Assembly (NCBI GenBank): GCA_004335835.1
Contig: RWJK01001881.1
Location: forward strand, 347-64,346
DNA: 64,000 nt
Origin: Scenedesmus sp. ARA3
Taxonomy: Eukaryota; Chlorophyta; Chlorophyceae; Sphaeropleales; Scenedesmaceae
Direction: 5' to 3'
The notes under the pieces were generated by a model that was not told the origin of the DNA, ran no database searches, and worked only from the letters and a program-made list of their open reading frames with translations. Below are positions 22,661 through 34,589 of the stretch, piece by piece. The stretch's first letter is position 1. Each line of letters opens with the position of its first letter. Made by a program: the position numbers and the translations under genes.

Positions 22661-24963
22661 ATGTTAAACTTTACGGCACAGAGTCTGCTCTTGAATGGGC
22701 AACGGCAGTTGCTGGCAGCAGCTAAGCACAATTGGGCATCCCAATACACCGCCAGCTGCACCAGGCTCCCTAGCATGGCCCAGAGGCCCCAGTCAACATC
22801 AGCGCAGCAGCAACCCTTCATCAACCTGGTGGAGGTGGAGCAGCTGGCAAAGGCAACGCTGCCTAAAATGGCGTATGACTATTTTGCAGCTGGCGCGGAG
22901 ACTGAGCAGACTGTGGGTGACAACAGGAGTGCTTTTGGGCAGTACAGGATTCTGCCAAGGATCCTAGTTGATGTTTCCAAAGTGTCCACCAGCTGCAAGA
23001 TGTTCGGTGAGTCCAGCAAATGCAATGGCATCAAACCAAGCACCATGCAGGTGTCATCCTGTCTCACATCGCCTGTTCCCTCTGATGCATGCTAGCGATG
23101 GCCAGATGGAATACCCAGCCTCTCTGACACACATATTCCTCCTTGTTGCGTGCTGCATCAGGCTACAGCATGGCAATGCCTCTGCTGGTGGCGCCAATGG
23201 CCATGCATGGCCTGGCACACTTGGACAAGGAGCTGGGAACTGCACGCGCCGCAGCAGCTGTCAACATCCCCATGGTGTGCACGCCGCCTGGGAGGACCTA
23301 TGTGCACATGAGTTCATGACTCAAAATCATGTCTGATGGGCTCCATCATGGTCCGTAGGAAAGAGTATATTTATTCTTCAGCGCTATTTAAATACTTAGT
23401 GAGCAGCTGTTCCGCGCGCAGAGTCACAATGGTGCTGCATGGCAGTTTGTTTGTCCACTGCAGTGGATCACCGAAAGAGGCGGCCACCACAGCGGCGAGC
23501 TTGCACAATGCTTCACACATCTGCCGCTGCTGCTTCCTGTCGCAGTGCGTGTCAACCATGGCCAACATGAGCTTGCAGGAAGTTGCCGCACAGGCGCAGC
23601 ACCCCTGCATGCTGTTCCAGCTGTACGTCATTCGTGACAGGCAGATAGTGGAGGGCTGGGTGCGCCAGGCAGAGGCTGCAGGCTACAAGGCGCTCATGAT
23701 CACAGTAGATGCACCGCGCCTAGGCAGGAGGGAGGCGGATGAGCGCAACAGGTGTGTTGCAGCTGCAGGCTGCAGGACAAGCCCCTTGAAGCGCTTTAGA
23801 CGGATGCTGTGCTGTTGCTTTTTGCTTGATATCGCGCGTCACCCTATGCATGCATGCATCATCTGCAGGTGTGAGTCTGCCAGCACCTCATGTCACCAGC
23901 ATACAGCAAACGAGCAAACTGTGTGCAGCTTGGATTATAAGCTAGCACCAGTCCGCCACTTCAGTCGCGTGCTCTCTGCTGCCCGCTGCAGGTTCCGGCT
24001 GCCAGACCACCTGCACATGGCCAACTTGCAGGTGCTGGCTGAGAAGCGAGCAGCAGGGCAGCCAGGCAGCACCGCGCTGCTTGATGCGCGCGACAGCAGC
24101 CACAGCTCAGGCTTGTTTGAGCTGTTTGCCAGGGAAGTGGACGACACCCTCACATGGGAGGCCATCCCCTGGCTGCGCAGCATCACCAAGCTGCCCATAT
24201 ACATCAAAGTAGGTGTCATGGGTGTCATGATTGGCTCAGAATAGCTCGCCTGGCAGCGGAAACTGGTTGCCTCCCGTGAGGCACCATCAGCGCAATCAGT
24301 CAAGCCTTTCCAGCCTTTGACTCAGCGAACCTCCACAACAACATCACCGCACACAGTTGCTGCAACTGAAGCACTTGCTGCGTGTTGCAGGGTGTGCTGT
24401 CGCCGGCTGATGCGCTGCTGGCGCTGCAGCATGGCGTGGACGGCATTGTGGTGTCCAACCACGGTGGCCGGCAGCTGGACTATTCCCCTGCAGCCCTGGA
24501 CATGCTGCCAGGTGGGTGTGAAGAAGCATGCGCTGCTGCGCTGTGTTTGCAGCTTGGCTTGGTTTGATTATGCTCTGCAGCATTGGATGTGATGTATGTT
24601 GCTGCCACCTCAGCTGCTGCTGTGCCTGTGCCACTTGCTCACTTACCTTGCCTGCCAGGTGTTGTGGCTGCTGTTGGCGGGCGGCTGCCTGTGCTGATGG
24701 ACGGCGGCATTCGGAGGGGCACTGACGTGCTCAAGGCGCTGGCGCTGGGAGCGTCAGCAGTGCTGCTGGGGCGGCCAGTCATCTATGGCCTGGCTGTGGG
24801 CGGGCAGCAAGGGGTGCAGCAGGTGCTGCAGACTATCCAGCGTGAGTTTGAGCTGGCGATGGCGCTGGCTGGCTGCAAGAGCGTGGCTGACATAGGGCCG
24901 CAGATGCTGCTGCGCTGTAGCGCGGATGGGCTGCAACCTGTGGCAGGCAGGGCAAGGTTGTGA
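22661..24963 (+). CDS. FMN-dependent (S)-2-hydroxyacid oxidase (glycolate/lactate oxidase family)
   Basis: Oxidises glycolate or L-lactate with O2 to the oxoacid plus H2O2. Six exons join in phase: 22661-23006, 23162-23274, 23546-23751, 23992-24208, 24391-24511 and 24659-24963. From ATG 22775 the protein has 397 residues (family about 370); the upstream ATG 22661 adds 38. Family residues include the N-terminal Tyr in '[14 protein letters not shown]', '[12 protein letters not shown]', '[10 protein letters not shown]', '[19 protein letters not shown]', the Lys of 'YIKGVLSP', catalytic His/Arg in '[18 protein letters not shown]', and FMN-phosphate '[16 protein letters not shown]' with '[13 protein letters not shown]'. 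The C-terminus is A-R-L, a PTS1-type peroxisomal signal. The 38-residue extension is rich in Ser/Arg/Lys/Gln and free of Asp/Glu, like a mitochondrial presequence. Chlorophyte members characterised so far tend to prefer L-lactate, so substrate is left open. Confidence 0.93.
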
Positions 24964-26491
24964 ACGTCAACTGCGTCCAGGCTTCCGAAGCCGAGTCGAC
25001 CTCGTCAAGCAGCACAGCACGCATGCGCGACTATGAAGGCACCATGACCAGCAGCACTATGTGCCCTGTGAAAGGGCTTCAGCGTGTGAAAGTGGTGCAC
25101 CGTGACACCATACTAGTAGTGCCGTATGCCATGTTGAGATGCCATGATGGCATGCTGTTTGCTTCCACGGTATGGTACTTAATGGCTTGCTGGTTTTGTT
25201 TTGGTGGTTTTGAAAGACACTGCAGCCTGGAAGCGAAGGCAAGCAAGTACAGGGCAGCGGGCCACGTAGCTTTTCGGCATCATCCTGATGATTTGGAACC
25301 AGCCCACAGCTGTACACCTGTCTGACACAACAGCAATCATTGAATGCTGCTGACACAACTCAAATGTGACATTTGCTTTGCAGCTGTGACAGTGCTGCTG
25401 ACAGTTGCACAGTTTCAGCATCTAAATAGAGCAAAAAACTTGTTTCGAATTGTGCTTGACCAGGTGTCGTGCTTTTACGCAACATTGTACAAAGCTGACA
25501 GTTGCTCCGTGATATCCTTGCACCAGTGACACAGTGCGATTGTGCACGGACTCCTCATCCGTTGACGTGACAAGATGATACAGAACCCCTAGTGCACTTC
25601 GTACCTGCACCTGCTCGGGGCATTCAAGGTTAGCACGAAGTGTGCCGGAGCAGTGAAGTCGTGCAGTCTGGCCGTCGCGACGATCGGTGTGTAGCGCCAT
25701 TCCGAATAGGCGTAGAACAACGTACAAGGCACGAGTAAATTCAGCCTGCTACGTTTTAAGGCGGTGGAGGAGTAACACTGGTGGTTGGTCAAGACGGACT
25801 AGGCACCAGCTGTCGAGCTTCATGTCATCACCTTCCACGCAGCTCCTTCACGCGTGCTTGAGTGAACTTATGAGACAGTACCACATCTGAAGTGTAAGCA
25901 GAGCTAAGATCCAGCAGCATTTACAATCGCTGCCAGCATGATGGGAAATTCGTGGACTCTGGATAGCTGCTAGAAGTTCAGCTGCGCTGAACATCCATCT
26001 GCTGAAGGGCCTTGAGTTTTGGGCGGCATTCTTTGCTGGTGCGCTGATCGACACCAGGTGCGAGCAGAGCCGACCTGCGCCAGTCAACATACGTGCATGC
26101 TGCAACCCGTTTGTTTTTTAGTTCAGCAACATCACATTGTTGTTATGTAGTTCAATTCTATACGCCACTTGAGCACTGGAGGCTGAAGCTCACTCGCTAG
26201 CTTTGCTCTGCTGCAGTGCGCATTCGCAGCACGCCATCGCGGCACTCTAGAGCTTTGAAAGCACACAAGGTGAGATCTACGTGCGCCGTTTGGCTGCTCC
26301 ATCAATGCCTGCTCTCCGCCGTTCCAACTGTCCTCGGTGACAGGTACACTGCCAGCTTCTCAGAACCTGCAGCTTCTACACACCAAGGCACACCCCCTGC
26401 ATGCTGACGAGCTGCAGCGGGTGCGAACTGCTACAATACTAACAGACTGGTTGTTCAATGCATTGCAGGACACGCAGCTGAGGCAACCAGC
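24964..26491. other. intergenic, 3' and 5' flanks, no gene recognised
   Basis: Between the oxidase stop and the transporter ATG. Frames in 24964-25360 and 25590-25890 lack motifs and splice consistency. Bases 26210-26490 probably contain the 5' UTR of the transporter. Confidence 0.4.
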
Positions 26492-29400
26492 ATGGCAGCA
26501 GCACCAGCAGCAGCAGGTGGCAGTGGCAGCAGCAGCAGCATGCGCCGCACCCCCTCTGTCACATTCATTGAGCCTCCACCAACTGTACGTGAGGAGCAAC
26601 CCTCTGCGCGCATCCGGTACTCTCAGCTGTTTAAGTCAATGACAGGCGGTTCATTCATCAGCGGCGGTGGCATCAGTGACGCAGACTTCAGCAAGCATGC
26701 CTTTGACAGTGCGGCCCAGCCAGCAAAGCCAGCCATGAAGCACGCACCACGCGGTCAGCAACAGCAGCAGCTGTACCCGCAGGTCAACAGTGCAGCAGCA
26801 GCAGCCACGTATCAGTCACACGGCGGCGCTGCGCTCGTGTCAGCGCTCGGCGGCATGGCAATCCCCCCGCCCTGCCCGCCTGCACTGCCCCCTGTCAACT
26901 CCCTGGGCAGTGCAGCCCCAGGCGCAGCGCAGCAGCAGGCAGCATATCCCAGGGGGAGCAGCGGCGTGCCCAACCCTCTGGCTGGCGAGCTGCCGCACAT
27001 GCAGGCAGTGTCAGCAGCGGATGTGCACGGCGCGGCGCGCAGCAACGCCAGCAGCACTTCACTGCCGCTGGTGGCTCTGGAGCATGATGAGGGCATGCTG
27101 AGCCCCAATGGCAGCCTGCACAGCTCTGGTGTGCGCCACCTCACCTCAGACGATGATGCATCGCTCATCCGTGACAACTCAGTGCCCTCGCACGCATATG
27201 GGCGCCCAGAGCCAGCGCCGTATAAGCCAGTGGCCGGCCCTGGCAGCACCGCACACGTGACTGTGCAGCTGGCGCCAATCAACACGCGCCGTGTTGACAA
27301 AGACGAGCTGCCGCAGCTAGTGCACGATCAGGACCAACAGCAGCAGCAGCAGCCGGAGGATGCGTGGCAGCACGTCACGCTGGCTGCAGACGGCCGCGGC
27401 GATGCAGCAGCCGGTGGTGCCAATGCAGGCCATGATGATGACAATGCGAGCTCGTGCGCAGGCATCGTGCCGCCAGGCAGCCAGCAGCCGCTGCCGCCGT
27501 TCTGGGGCCAGCTGACGCTGCGGGCGGTGCTGGTGGGCCTGGTGGTGGGCTTTGGCTTTGTGCTGCTCAACATGCGGCTGGCGCTGGTCACCGGGCTCAC
27601 TGCCAACCTGCAGGTGGTCATTGCGGGTGCCTGCTGGGCGCTGCTGCGCTGCTACACTGCGCTGCTGGGCAGAGACATGGCCTGCATCCGCACGCTGACA
27701 GCGCCTGAGGTCAGCGTGGCAGCATCCACGGCGCTGGCTGTCTCCAGCAGCGCAGCAGCAGCCGGCTTTGGCAGCGTGCTGCTAGCCCTGCAGGAGCCTG
27801 TCGCGCAGCGAGTCGGCAGCAGCATCCCTGGCAACTTGCCTAGCTTGGTGTGGCAGCTGGGCTACTGGCGGCTGGTGGGCTACATGATGATGGTGGGGCT
27901 GTCTGGCGCGCTGCTGGTGCTGCCCTTCCGCAAGCTGCTGTTTGCGCGGCCCTCCATGACCTTCGCCACGGGTGCGGCTGCGGGGCAGCTGCTCAACGCG
28001 CTGCACACGCCAGCGATGTCGTACCACGGCCACAAGCAGGTGAGGCGGCAGGCGGCAGGGCTGTTGAGACTGGGGTGGTGGCGGTGGAGCATGAAGCTGG
28101 CTGTACTGACCGACTAGCTTGCGGCGCGGCAGGCTGTCACGCATCACAGTCGTCATTTACACTCTAGGAACTTGTAGCCAGCAGCTGGGGCATGGCATGC
28201 AGCTCATGCCAAGGTGTTCAGCACGTCCCTTCCGCTGACCCCCATTGACCAACTGTCACAGCCAGCCACCCACCCTGCCCTGCCTCCTGTGCCTCCTGCC
28301 CCTGCCCCTGCCTTCCCCCAGATGGCTCGCTTTGCGCAGTGGTCTGCCATCAGCTTTGTGTTCAGTGGCTACCAGTGGGTCTTCAACCATCCCGCCTGCA
28401 ACGGCTTCAGGCGCTTCCCCACCTTCGGCCTGCAGGCGCTGCGCTACACCTGGAACTTCGACTTTGCGCTGCCCTTTGTGGGCCTCGGCATTCTAGCTCC
28501 CATCAGTGTGGCCTGGTCAATGCTACTGGGCGGGCTTCTCAGCTGGGGGCTGCTGTGGCCGCTGCTGTCCCGCATGGAAGGCACATGGTTCCCGCAGCGC
28601 CTGGAGCCTTGGGATATTCGCGGCGCGTACGGCTACTACCTCACGGTTGCCATGGCGCTGCTGCTGAGCGATGCGGCGTACCACATGGTCAAGGGCATTG
28701 TGGGCGCAGTGCTAGCTCGCAGGATTGCGGCGGGCTGCGGCAAGGACGGTGCTGCAGTGGTGTGTGAGGAGCAGCGCACAGCAACAGGCAGGGCGGCAGT
28801 GCTGGATGAGCTGGAGCATGCAGCAGAGGCAGCGGCGGCTGGTGCGGGCAAGAAGCGCTCCAAGGGCAAAGGCAAGGGCGGCAAGTCGCCCTGGATGGTT
28901 GAGGCGCTGCGCATTGTGGAAACTGACACGCTGTCTGATGCCAGTTCGCTGCAGTTCAGCATGGCAGCAATGGAGCGAGCGCTGCGGCAGCACATCTTCA
29001 TGTCAGACGGCATGCGCGGCTGGCATGCCGTGCTTGGTTTCCTCGCGCTGGCTGCTGCCGCTGCCTTTGCGCTGCCGGCGCTGGTTAGTACAGGTGCAGC
29101 CACAGCCACCACCACGCTGTCAGCAGCGCAGGCGGCGGCTGGGCACCTGAGGGTGTACCACGTGCTGATTGCTGGCGTGCTGGCAGCTGTTGCGGGCCTG
29201 GCAAACGCACGCGGCGCTGGCGTGACAGACCTCAACATGGCAGATGCGTATGCCAAGATTGGCATGCTGGTGTTTGCGGCTTGGGCTGGCCAGGGAGCCG
29301 GCAGTGCAGGCACCGCCCTGGCGTGTGGCGGGCTGCTGCTGGGAGTCAGGTGAGGATGGAACGGCAGCTGCTGGGCAGGTACAAGCTAGTGACTGCAGCT

Positions 29401-30240
29401 GGTGCAGACACACAGCTGAGGTCATGCAGCAGTGCGGCGCTGGTCTACATGCATTGGCTACAGGCTCGCAGCAATATGTCGGGATTTTCAGCAGGAAGAG
29501 CAAAAGATGCTGACGCCTGTGCACTTGGTTTTAAGTCGCTTCTATGCATGCGCACCCTCAACCACGCCAGCTCACTCACCCGACCCGCACATCCGCCTGC
29601 GTTGCCTGCCTGCAGCACGACTGCCGTCAACGCACTGTACGCGTGGCGCGCTGGATTCATGGCCATGGCCTCCCCTACCGCCATCTTCATCGCACACATG
29701 ATCGGCATCGCCGCAAGCTGCCTGCTGACGCCAGCAGCCTGGATGCTGTTTGACCAGTCAGCAGGCCCTGCAGGCGTGATGGGCAGCGTCAGCAGCAGCA
29801 GCCTGCTGGCAGCTGATGGCTTCTTTGCAAGCCCCATGGCTGCCATCTTCAGGCAGACAGCCGTGCTGGCAACTGCCGGCGTGTCTGCACTGCCTGCGCA
29901 TGCGCTGTGGGTGGCGTTCAGCGCGCTGATCGTGGGCGTTGCACTCAACGCGCTGCGCGACACGCTGCCGATGCAGCTGCGAGGTGTGGTGCCAATTCCT
30001 GCAGCAGTGGGTGTGGTGTTCATGTCTGGTGCTTCGATTGCCGTTGACCTGGCTGTGGGTGCTGCTGCACGTATCTTCTGGAGGCTGCGCTACCCGCGCA
30101 GCGCAGATGCGTATGCGCTGGTGGTCGGGTGTGCGCTGATTGCCGGGGAGGGCCTGTGGGGGCTGGGCAAGGGCCTGCTTGCTGCATTCGGCGTGCAGGC
30201 ACCCATCTGCATGACGTTCAGCATGCCTCCTCGGGTCTGA
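26492..30240 (+). CDS. OPT-superfamily, YSL-like metal-chelate/oligopeptide transporter
   Basis: Multi-pass proton-coupled transporter. The plant YSL branch moves metal-nicotianamine or metal-phytosiderophore complexes. Three exons join in phase: 26492-28039, 28322-29349 and 29616-30240, for 1066 residues. Residues 1-330 are a hydrophilic Ala/Ser/Gln/Pro-rich extension with a poly-Gln run near 27340. The transport domain begins at 'PPFWGQLTLRAVLVGLVVGF' and follows the YSL order: 'LNMRLALVTGLTANLQVVIA', 'LTAPEVSVAASTA', 'YMMMVGLSGALLVLPFRKLL', 'FATGAAAGQLLNALHT', then 'FGLQALRYTWNFDFALPFVG', 'EGTWFPQRL', 'IRGAYGYYLTVAMALLLSDA', and late helices 'ALNALRDTLPMQLRGVVPIP'. A charged loop with 'KKRSKGKGKGGKSP' lies mid-protein. 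Typical YSLs have 650-720 residues, so the N-terminal extension is unusual. Substrate is not readable. Confidence 0.88.
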
Positions 30241-32735
30241 GCTGCTGTAAGATGCATCAGGAGGCAGTGGGTTCTGGACGGCTTTGCATAGCCGGGCTGC
30301 ATAGGCAGCCAAGGCAGAAATACTAGTGTGTGATCTTGATTTCGTTCACCTGGGCATGTTTGGGCTGGTCTGGCTGTTATGGTAGCTTGTGCAGCTGCCG
30401 TGCTATGAAATCGCTGGTGGCTGTGTGAATTGGGTTGGGTGTCTTGCTGCAGGTGTGCAAACCGTGGCCAGATGCACTGTACAGCAACTGTGGCAACTCT
30501 GGTCAGCTGAAATGCGCTTTTACAGTAGCTGTTGGATCTGATCAGGAGGTCAAATGCTGCACACGTGTGCAAGGAATGCCAGCTGTTGCAGCACTGTGCA
30601 CCGCGTCAGGTGCTAATCTAGTGCAGCGGTGCAACCTTGCATTACAGCTGCGCAGGCTGTGTACTACAGTAGCAGTAACTGCCTGGAGTGGCATATTTTG
30701 TGTTTGGGGTCTTGGGCGGTAGCATGACACTAGATGCTCACAATAGACATGAAGCGCTGCTCCAACCTGTTTTAAACGCAGTGTGGGTGGCAGGTGATCT
30801 GGGTCAAGTCGAGGTTGTCTATGCCTGCCGCTGCTTCTCTGGTCTCCAGGGAAGTGTTGAGCGGCTATGCACAGGCATGTCCTGCATGTTTTCAGCAGCA
30901 GGCGTCCTGGTGTTGTCTGTGACTGGCAGCAGCAAAACTCCCGTTGTGTAGTCAGCAGGTGTTGACGTTGTTGTGAAGTTTTCATGCATAGATCTAGAAC
31001 TGCAAAAGAAGGTGTTGGTATAGTTGGCTGCTGGCCTGTGCTTGTGCGGTCTTCAAACCGGTGTGCATGCATGGCTGGTGACCCGCGCGAGCGCACTGCA
31101 GGAGTTTCGAGGGATGTGCAGGATGGGCAGCACAGCTGCGTTTGAATACAGTGCTAGGGGGATTTTATGTGCAGCAAGAGGTCATTGCTGCAGCACGTAT
31201 TTCCCTGTAGATGTTTGTAACGTGCAGCCGCCTGCTGTACATAGACAGCAGCCACCATCAGGTGGCAGGCGGTCTAGGCGCACAAGTGTTTCATGCGACA
31301 GCTCATACTGTCCACTGTGCATAGATATGCAAGGCATGCGCGCTGCCTTCAGGCGCGGTGGGGTCTTGAGGGCATGCTTGTCGTTCTGCCGATTTAATGC
31401 ATGCATGCTTTCTGCGGCTATGGGCTTTGCGGCCCAGCAGCAGGTTTGTCTAGTGGTCTGCAACATGGCCGCTGCAAATCAGGCCGCCACATACAAAGCC
31501 ACTGTTTGCCCCACAACTATCTGTCTCTTTTGCTTGCATGCAGTCCTGTCTCTTTTCATTGCACAACTGGCATGGTTTGGTTTGTCTAGCAGAGCATGGT
31601 CTGAACTTGCACCATAGCAAGTAGTGTCCATTCTGATTGCATGCGAGGTGTGCTGAGTTGCGTCGTGCTGACTCTGGTGCGGTACAGAGCAGCACCTGCA
31701 CCACCCGTTTGTACAGACTGCAGCTCAGTGAGTGGTATTGTACTGAGTGCCTCGCACGAGTTTTGATGTATGCACTGTGCAGTTTCCTCCATACCCGTAT
31801 GACGGGTATTCCAGTGCATGCAAATGCACGGTGCAGCACTGATACCCTGTTGCTCTCAGCCATGGTGATCATGATCTCTTGCATGTTATATCACACGCCA
31901 TTAGGAACATTGTCGGCTTCTAGCAGGCTGGTGCAGCTGCCTTGAATAGGCTGTGTTGGTGTTGATATAATGCGGCCCAGCTGGACTGCAGTTTGCGTGG
32001 ATGCTGGGCGACTGTTAGTAGATGTAAGACATAGGACGGATTCAAGTTGCTGTTCGCATGACTCACCAACAGCTATGCAACCTACGCTTGCGGCTTACAT
32101 TGTATATGGCAAGCACTTGCCGCACGAAGCAACGTTCATTGGGGCGTTAGTGCCCTGACAGTTCAGGTGCCCTGCCGCGGCGTAAACCAGTGCATAGCAT
32201 AGATGCCCAAGCCCTTGGGGCTAGCCACCTGAACTTCATCCTTACATCAACACAGGCTCCACCCGTCCAAACGAGGGGACGCCCTATCCCAAGAAGTGCT
32301 CAGCACCCGGACCAAACAGCAAGGGAGTTCCCCACAATGCTTTACTTCACTTCACATATGTGCACAGTATGCATACTCCACTCAACCAGCCCAAAGAAGA
32401 ACCCTGGTCAGGCGCCGACAAGAAGCTCATGTGACGTTGATGTACAGGCTGTAAATGGACGAACAAATGCACTCGGTGGCCGCCAGGCTGACAGCGCTGG
32501 CGGCTCATCAAGTCAGTCTGACACTTACCACTGCCTCTGTGTTGCAGAACCTCATCCAAACGCTTCCTAAGCAACCAGCAACATATGTACCAGTAGTTTC
32601 CCCTTAAGGACAAGCTTGTCTGCTCTCTGAAGAAATTGCTGCAACATCCTGACATGCGCTGCCTTGTGTCCTGCAGCCTGGGGAGCAGGGGTGCCGGCAC
32701 CCCTGGCACCAGGGTGCATCCTGCCCACGTGGGCT
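30241..32735. other. long intergenic region, no gene recognised
   Basis: About 2.5 kb with several open frames (for example 31024-31617 plus, 31450-31884 minus). None carries a motif, a biased composition or matching splice sites. A TGTAA word, used as a polyadenylation signal in many green algae, occurs at 30246, directly after the transporter stop and probably too close to be its signal. Confidence 0.4.
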
Positions 32736-32807
32736 CTAGAAGCTGGCCCCCATCAGCTTGCGGCCTTCTGGTGCTTGCATGAGCTTGCGCCCCCTGCAAT
32801 CGTAACA
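32736..32807 (-). other. in-frame extension after the peptide's TAG
   Basis: Starting directly after the stop, 23 sense codons read C-Y-D-C followed by two GRKLM motifs ten codons apart, ending in a second TAG at 32736-32738. The extra cysteines and the motif repetition suggest once-coding or read-through sequence rather than random 3' UTR. Confidence 0.5.
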
Positions 32808-32996
32808 CTAGCAGCTCATGAAGCCGCTGCCTTTGCAGCACTTGCGCGCCCCGCAGTTGACAGCACCACAGCCCACAGGGCAGAAGAAGGCATCTGCTCC
32901 CGCCACAAGCGAAGAGATGGCGATTGCTGCCGCCAGCAGCAACATCAGGCACATGCGGCCAACAGCGGGCTTGAGCAGGAAGGCAGAGGAAGCCAT
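32808..32996 (-). CDS. small secreted cysteine-rich peptide
   Basis: 62-residue open frame from ATG 32996 to TAG 32808. Residues 1-36 form a classical secretory signal: Lys/Arg in the n-region, hydrophobic core 'LMLLLAAAIAISSLVAG', cleavage predicted after A-D-A. The predicted mature part is 26 residues with six cysteines at 39, 43, 48, 53, 54 and 62 (C-x3-C-x4-C-x4-CC-x7-C), Gly- and Lys-rich, suggesting a three-disulfide mini-protein. No family is recognised. The TAG is followed in the same frame by 23 more codons with two further cysteines and two copies of GRKLM before a second TAG at 32736. An acceptor-like CTGCAG lies 28 bases upstream of the ATG, so an intron in the 5' UTR is likely. 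The N-terminus matches the divergent gene at 34219. Confidence 0.6.
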   Translation of the reverse strand: MASSAFLLKPAVGRMCLMLLLAAAIAISSLVAGADAFFCPVGCGAVNCGARKCCKGSGFMSC

Positions 32997-34218
32997 TGTG
33001 CGTCCGATGTTGCGGTTGCCTGCAGGGTGAGTAGGAGGACGGCATCAGCGAAAAGGAATACCATGAGCAACAGCAATTGGGTGCGTCATTCTGATTGTCA
33101 CTGGCAGTGGCAAGTGCGCTGTACATCGAGTCTGAGCCAGTGCTGCACAATGCCACCAGGTGTGATGCCATACTGTGCTGAGCTTACGAAGTGATGAGCG
33201 CCTTTGCTGCATCAGCATATGGACTTGCTGTCACTAGCTGCAAGTAATGACAAGTGATGACATCTCTATCTCAACAAGCTCCGTTTGCTCTGTAGCAACA
33301 TAAGTTCTGCTTACAACGAGGTAGCCGTACCTGTTATGTTTTATTTTCAAGGAAATATAGGCCTGCTCCACGTCCGAGGCAGCTGCGGATATGATGGCGT
33401 GCGGCAGACGATGGCGTGGATCCTGCAGAAAGCTGTTCAATCAACACCGACGGGTTGTGTGTGTTCTATTGTGTCTGCATTGCTATATATCGTACACGAT
33501 CGCGGTTGAAGCTGCCGTGGGACAGCTTTGGGCCGTGCAGCTGCTGATTACTCGACCTTCCCTGACACTTTCACTACGACCTTCGGCAGCTTCGGCCTTC
33601 ACCGTCACAACGCACCTTCTCGTAACACACAAATGTTATAGATGTCATTAAAGGTATAAGTAAGCGCCCAGAGTACACCAGCAACATCTGCCACCCAACC
33701 ACCCCAACCACCAGTGCACCAGAAACTCTTGTTGCTGCTGTATTCAACAGCTGTGTACACTTGTACACCTACCTTGCGAGACGTCCAAGCCAGTCCAGTC
33801 GCTATTTCTTGACGATCTCGAGTGAGTGCCATGCACTCAGTGCATGCAATTGCACTGCATGCCATGACAGCAGCCAGTGACTGGCTGCCATAAATGATGG
33901 CGCATCATAACATTGGCAGCCGCTGCTGAATGCATGCAATTTCACGTTCCAGCGCAGCGCAGTACTCAGCAGTCAAGTCAAGTCAAGCAGCGCAGCTTGA
34001 AGTTGGTCTGTAATGCCGTTGCACAGCAGCAGCATAGCCATGGCCAGAGCAGCCACCACCTGCATCTCTGACAGTTGTCCGTCTGTTGTATGCATGCATC
34101 TATTGTATGCATGTCGTCGTACATCCTTGCCACATTGTCGTCACATGCAGTGCTGCTGATTGAACATACACTGTGCTGGCTGGCTGGCTGGCTGCCTGCC
34201 TGCTGCCTGCAGGACCCT
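32997..34218. promoter_or_regulatory. divergent intergenic region between two related secreted peptide genes
   Basis: Separates the ATGs of the head-to-head peptide genes by about 1.2 kb. It likely holds both promoters, 5' UTRs and leader introns. No other gene is convincing. Direct CA/TGCA-rich words are common but not diagnostic. Confidence 0.4.
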
Positions 34219-34521
34219 ATGGCTTCACCATCCACCTCAGCCCTGCCAGCCACCACCCGCATGGGCCTGATGCTGCTGCTGGGCACAGTGATCGCNNNNN
34301 NNNNNNNNNNNNNNNNNNNNNNNNNNNNNNNNNNNNNNNNNNNNNNNNNNNNNNNNNNNNNNNNNNNNNNNNNNNNNNNNNNNNNNNNNNNNNNNNNNNN
34401 NNNNNNNNNNNNNNNNNNNNNNNNNNNNNNNNNNNNNNNNNNNNNNNNNNNNNNNNNNNNNNNNNNNNNNNNNNNNNNNNNNNNNNNNNNNNNNNNNNNN
34501 NNNNNNNNNNNNNNNNNNNNN
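34219..34521 (+). CDS. paralogous small secreted peptide, 3' part lost in assembly gap
   Basis: ATG 34219 begins 25 codons that align without gaps to the N-terminus of the peptide encoded at 32996. M-A-S, P-A at 10-11, R-M at 14-15, L-M-L-L-L at 17-21 and I-A at 25-26 are identical (14 of 26). The segment 'RMGLMLLLGTVIA' is a signal-peptide core that runs into undetermined bases at 34296. A CTGCAG acceptor lies 7 bases upstream of the ATG, as in the sister gene. After the gap one frame reads a Cys-rich 'HICCTSTACTALL' to a TAA at 34587-34589, which could be its end, but the gap length is not known to be exact. Confidence 0.5.
34296..34521. other. assembly gap (226 N)
   Basis: Run of undetermined bases. 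It interrupts a small secreted peptide gene. Confidence 1.
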
Positions 34522-34589
34522 GCCACATCTGCTGCACTTCCACAGCGTGCACAGCGCTGCTGTCACAGTGGGCTGGCTGGGCACTTTAA

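Noticed and set aside
31024..31884. Opposing long open frames between the transporter and the peptide genes
   Set aside because: They overlap each other on both strands, contain frequent Cys/His from TGCATGC words and show no motif.
32808..32996. Calling the Cys-rich peptide a known antimicrobial or toxin family
   Set aside because: The cysteine spacing alone is not diagnostic, and no family signature beyond it is visible.
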